Made by a program: the position numbers and the translations under genes. The notes below the pieces were generated by a model. That model was not told where the DNA came from, did not search any database, and worked only from the letters and a program-made list of their open reading frames with translations. Positions 62,801-64,000 of a stretch of 64,000 bases of DNA are shown here, one piece after another. The stretch spans positions 157,857,053 to 157,921,052 of the forward strand of contig CM068825.1 in the NCBI GenBank assembly GCA_028554795.2, written 5' to 3'. Numbering within the stretch: the first letter of the stretch is position 1; every line of letters starts with the position of its first letter. Origin of the DNA: Sinohyriopsis cumingii (lineage: Eukaryota > Mollusca > Bivalvia > Unionida > Unionidae).

Positions 62801-62993
62801 TGACAACTGACTCAAGCCCTCTCATTTCTTTCTTTATCTTTCACCTTCTCCCTCTTTGTTCATCTTCCTGCATTGTATACCTTGGCTAAATGTTAATGTT
62901 TAATCATGAACCTCTTCATTGCGACTATCAAACAATTTAGGTTAGTTTTCATTGAATCTTAATATCGTTTGCCATATATTCATTTATATTTAT

Positions 62994-63285
62994 GACCGCT
63001 CCGGTGGCCTAGTGGTTAGAGCGTCCGCCCCAGAAGCGGGAGGTCGTGGGTTCGAACCCCGGCCCAGTCATACCAAAGACTTACAAATATGGTACTAACA
63101 GCTACCTCGCTTGGCGCTCAGCCTTAAGAGGTTAGTGTTAGGACTGGTCGGCCTGGTGTCAGGATAATGTGACTGGGTGGGACATCATGCTACGTGTCTG
63201 CGGGATGATGTCCCAGTGCTAGACGTCACTATAAAGTGTCACACAGCAGACATCGTAGCGATGTGACTGAAAATTTTTTAAAAGC
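62994..63285 (+). repeat. tRNA-derived SINE
   Basis: The head GACCGCTCCGGTGGCCTAGT contains an A box (TGGCCTAGTGGT, 63005-63016) and a B box (GGTTCGAACCC, 63049-63059) as in RNA polymerase III promoters. It is followed by a conserved body (CTACCTCGCTTGGCGCTCAG, GACTGGTCGGCCTGGTGTCA) and an end TGTGACTGAAAATTTTTT. I recognise this body as a SINE family widespread in molluscs. The acceptor stem does not pair well and an RNA body follows, so it is not a functional tRNA gene. Confidence 0.8.
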
Positions 63286-63299
63286 TACGTTAATAATCC

Positions 63300-64000
63300 T
63301 AATCACACATATTCATACATTTATATTAATAATTCATGAATAGTAAAAGGAGAAGAACAGTATAAACCATTGGCTTTCATTCTAATGCTTTAATTTCATT
63401 TTAATATTTTCCTTTCATTCTTTTATTATCTCAAAATTACAAATTTATGAAATAAAGTAAGCTTAAACCAATTATTCGACACTATCAAGACGCAGAAAGA
63501 ACGGACAGACAGATAACACGTTCTACCCTCATGCCTCATTGAATTATACTCTAACACCTTAACTTCCCAAAAGGGTAATTTTCCCTAAATATTTATTTAT
63601 ATTCATTTGGTCTATATTACTTATGAAGAATGAATTCTTCTCGGAATAAAAAGTTTGTAAAACTCGTAAACTTACCTTATAACCAAAACTGCATATGATT
63701 AATTAACAAAGTATTCTTTAACCACACTATAAACACACACATATACGTGTGTGTGTGTGTGTGTGGAAGTCAGCACGCTCACATACAGTCATATATGCGC
63801 ACACGTACGTGAATGTATGCACTCATGCACACACAATTTTGCACATACATAAGTGCATATATATAAACATACTTATCTTATGTCACGTGTTTAGGCTCGA
63901 ATAAACAGTAACACAAGAAAGATCGAAAACAACAAGCTTTGAAAAAATACAATTATTTCCCTGGAAAAATTCTGTACAAAAAAAGTATGAACTTACGGCT
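63300..64000. other. Gene-free AT-rich end of window
   Basis: No gene seen. A (CA)n/(TG)n imperfect palindrome (CACACACATATACGTGTGTG) lies at about 63735-63764. Confidence 0.45.

Noticed and set aside
62994..63070. Functional tRNA gene
   Set aside because: A and B boxes are present, but the acceptor stem pairs poorly and a conserved SINE body follows.

Overview
The window looks like nuclear DNA of a lophotrochozoan animal, most likely a mollusc. It is AT-rich with many (TA)n and (CA)n microsatellites and minisatellites, it has a spliced metazoan gene with GT-AG introns, and near the right end it carries a tRNA-headed SINE whose body I recognise as the kind common in bivalves and gastropods. 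The species cannot be read from the sequence.

Layout. (1) About 1-7.3 kb: gene-poor repeats. (2) About 7.3-13.95 kb: a heavily decayed Polinton/Maverick-type DNA transposon-virus. It keeps pieces of a capsid-type protein, a packaging ATPase, a PLA2-like domain, a Polinton integrase, a DNA polymerase B fused to an SF1 helicase and an HNH-like tail, and an HNH endonuclease. (3) About 14-24 kb: no recognisable genes. (4) 24.1-39.7 kb, + strand: one host gene that I reconstruct from nine phase-compatible exons. It encodes a type I membrane protein with an MNNL-like N-terminus, a DSL domain, a mucin domain of about 950 residues made largely in one 3 kb exon, one TM helix and a short tail. (5) 40.3-41.1 kb: a LINE remnant. 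(6) About 43.8-62.4 kb: a second, much younger Polinton/adintovirus-like element. It has protein-primed PolB, a chromodomain integrase, a packaging ATPase, hexon-type and penton-type capsid proteins, an adenain-like protease and several small virion-type proteins, plus accessory genes (BIR/IAP-like, F-box-like, zinc-knuckle, coiled-coil). (7) 62.5-64 kb: LINE and SINE fragments.

The younger element carries nearly every hallmark gene, but PolB, integrase, MCP, ATPase, protease and core protein each contain a stop or frame break. Several frame breaks fall in or beside A-runs, so some may be assembly errors. Most of its central genes have their own TATA box about 40-60 bp before the ATG, and in three cases the TATA box contains the stop codon of the gene before it.

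The most unusual signal is at the edges of this element. Four genes (a divergent pair at the left, two tandem paralogues at the right) end not in a poly(A) signal but in a histone-type stem-loop (GGCCCTTTTCAGGGCC or AGCCCTTTTCAGGGCT, followed by ACCCA-like bases). A purine-rich GAAAAGA block follows at the spacing expected of a histone downstream element. This suggests the element expresses edge genes through the replication-dependent histone mRNA 3'-processing pathway. Three copies of a GGATGTTTTCC..CACGTCCGCG promoter box sit before the tandem accessory genes. The two Polinton-type elements clearly belong to different lineages.
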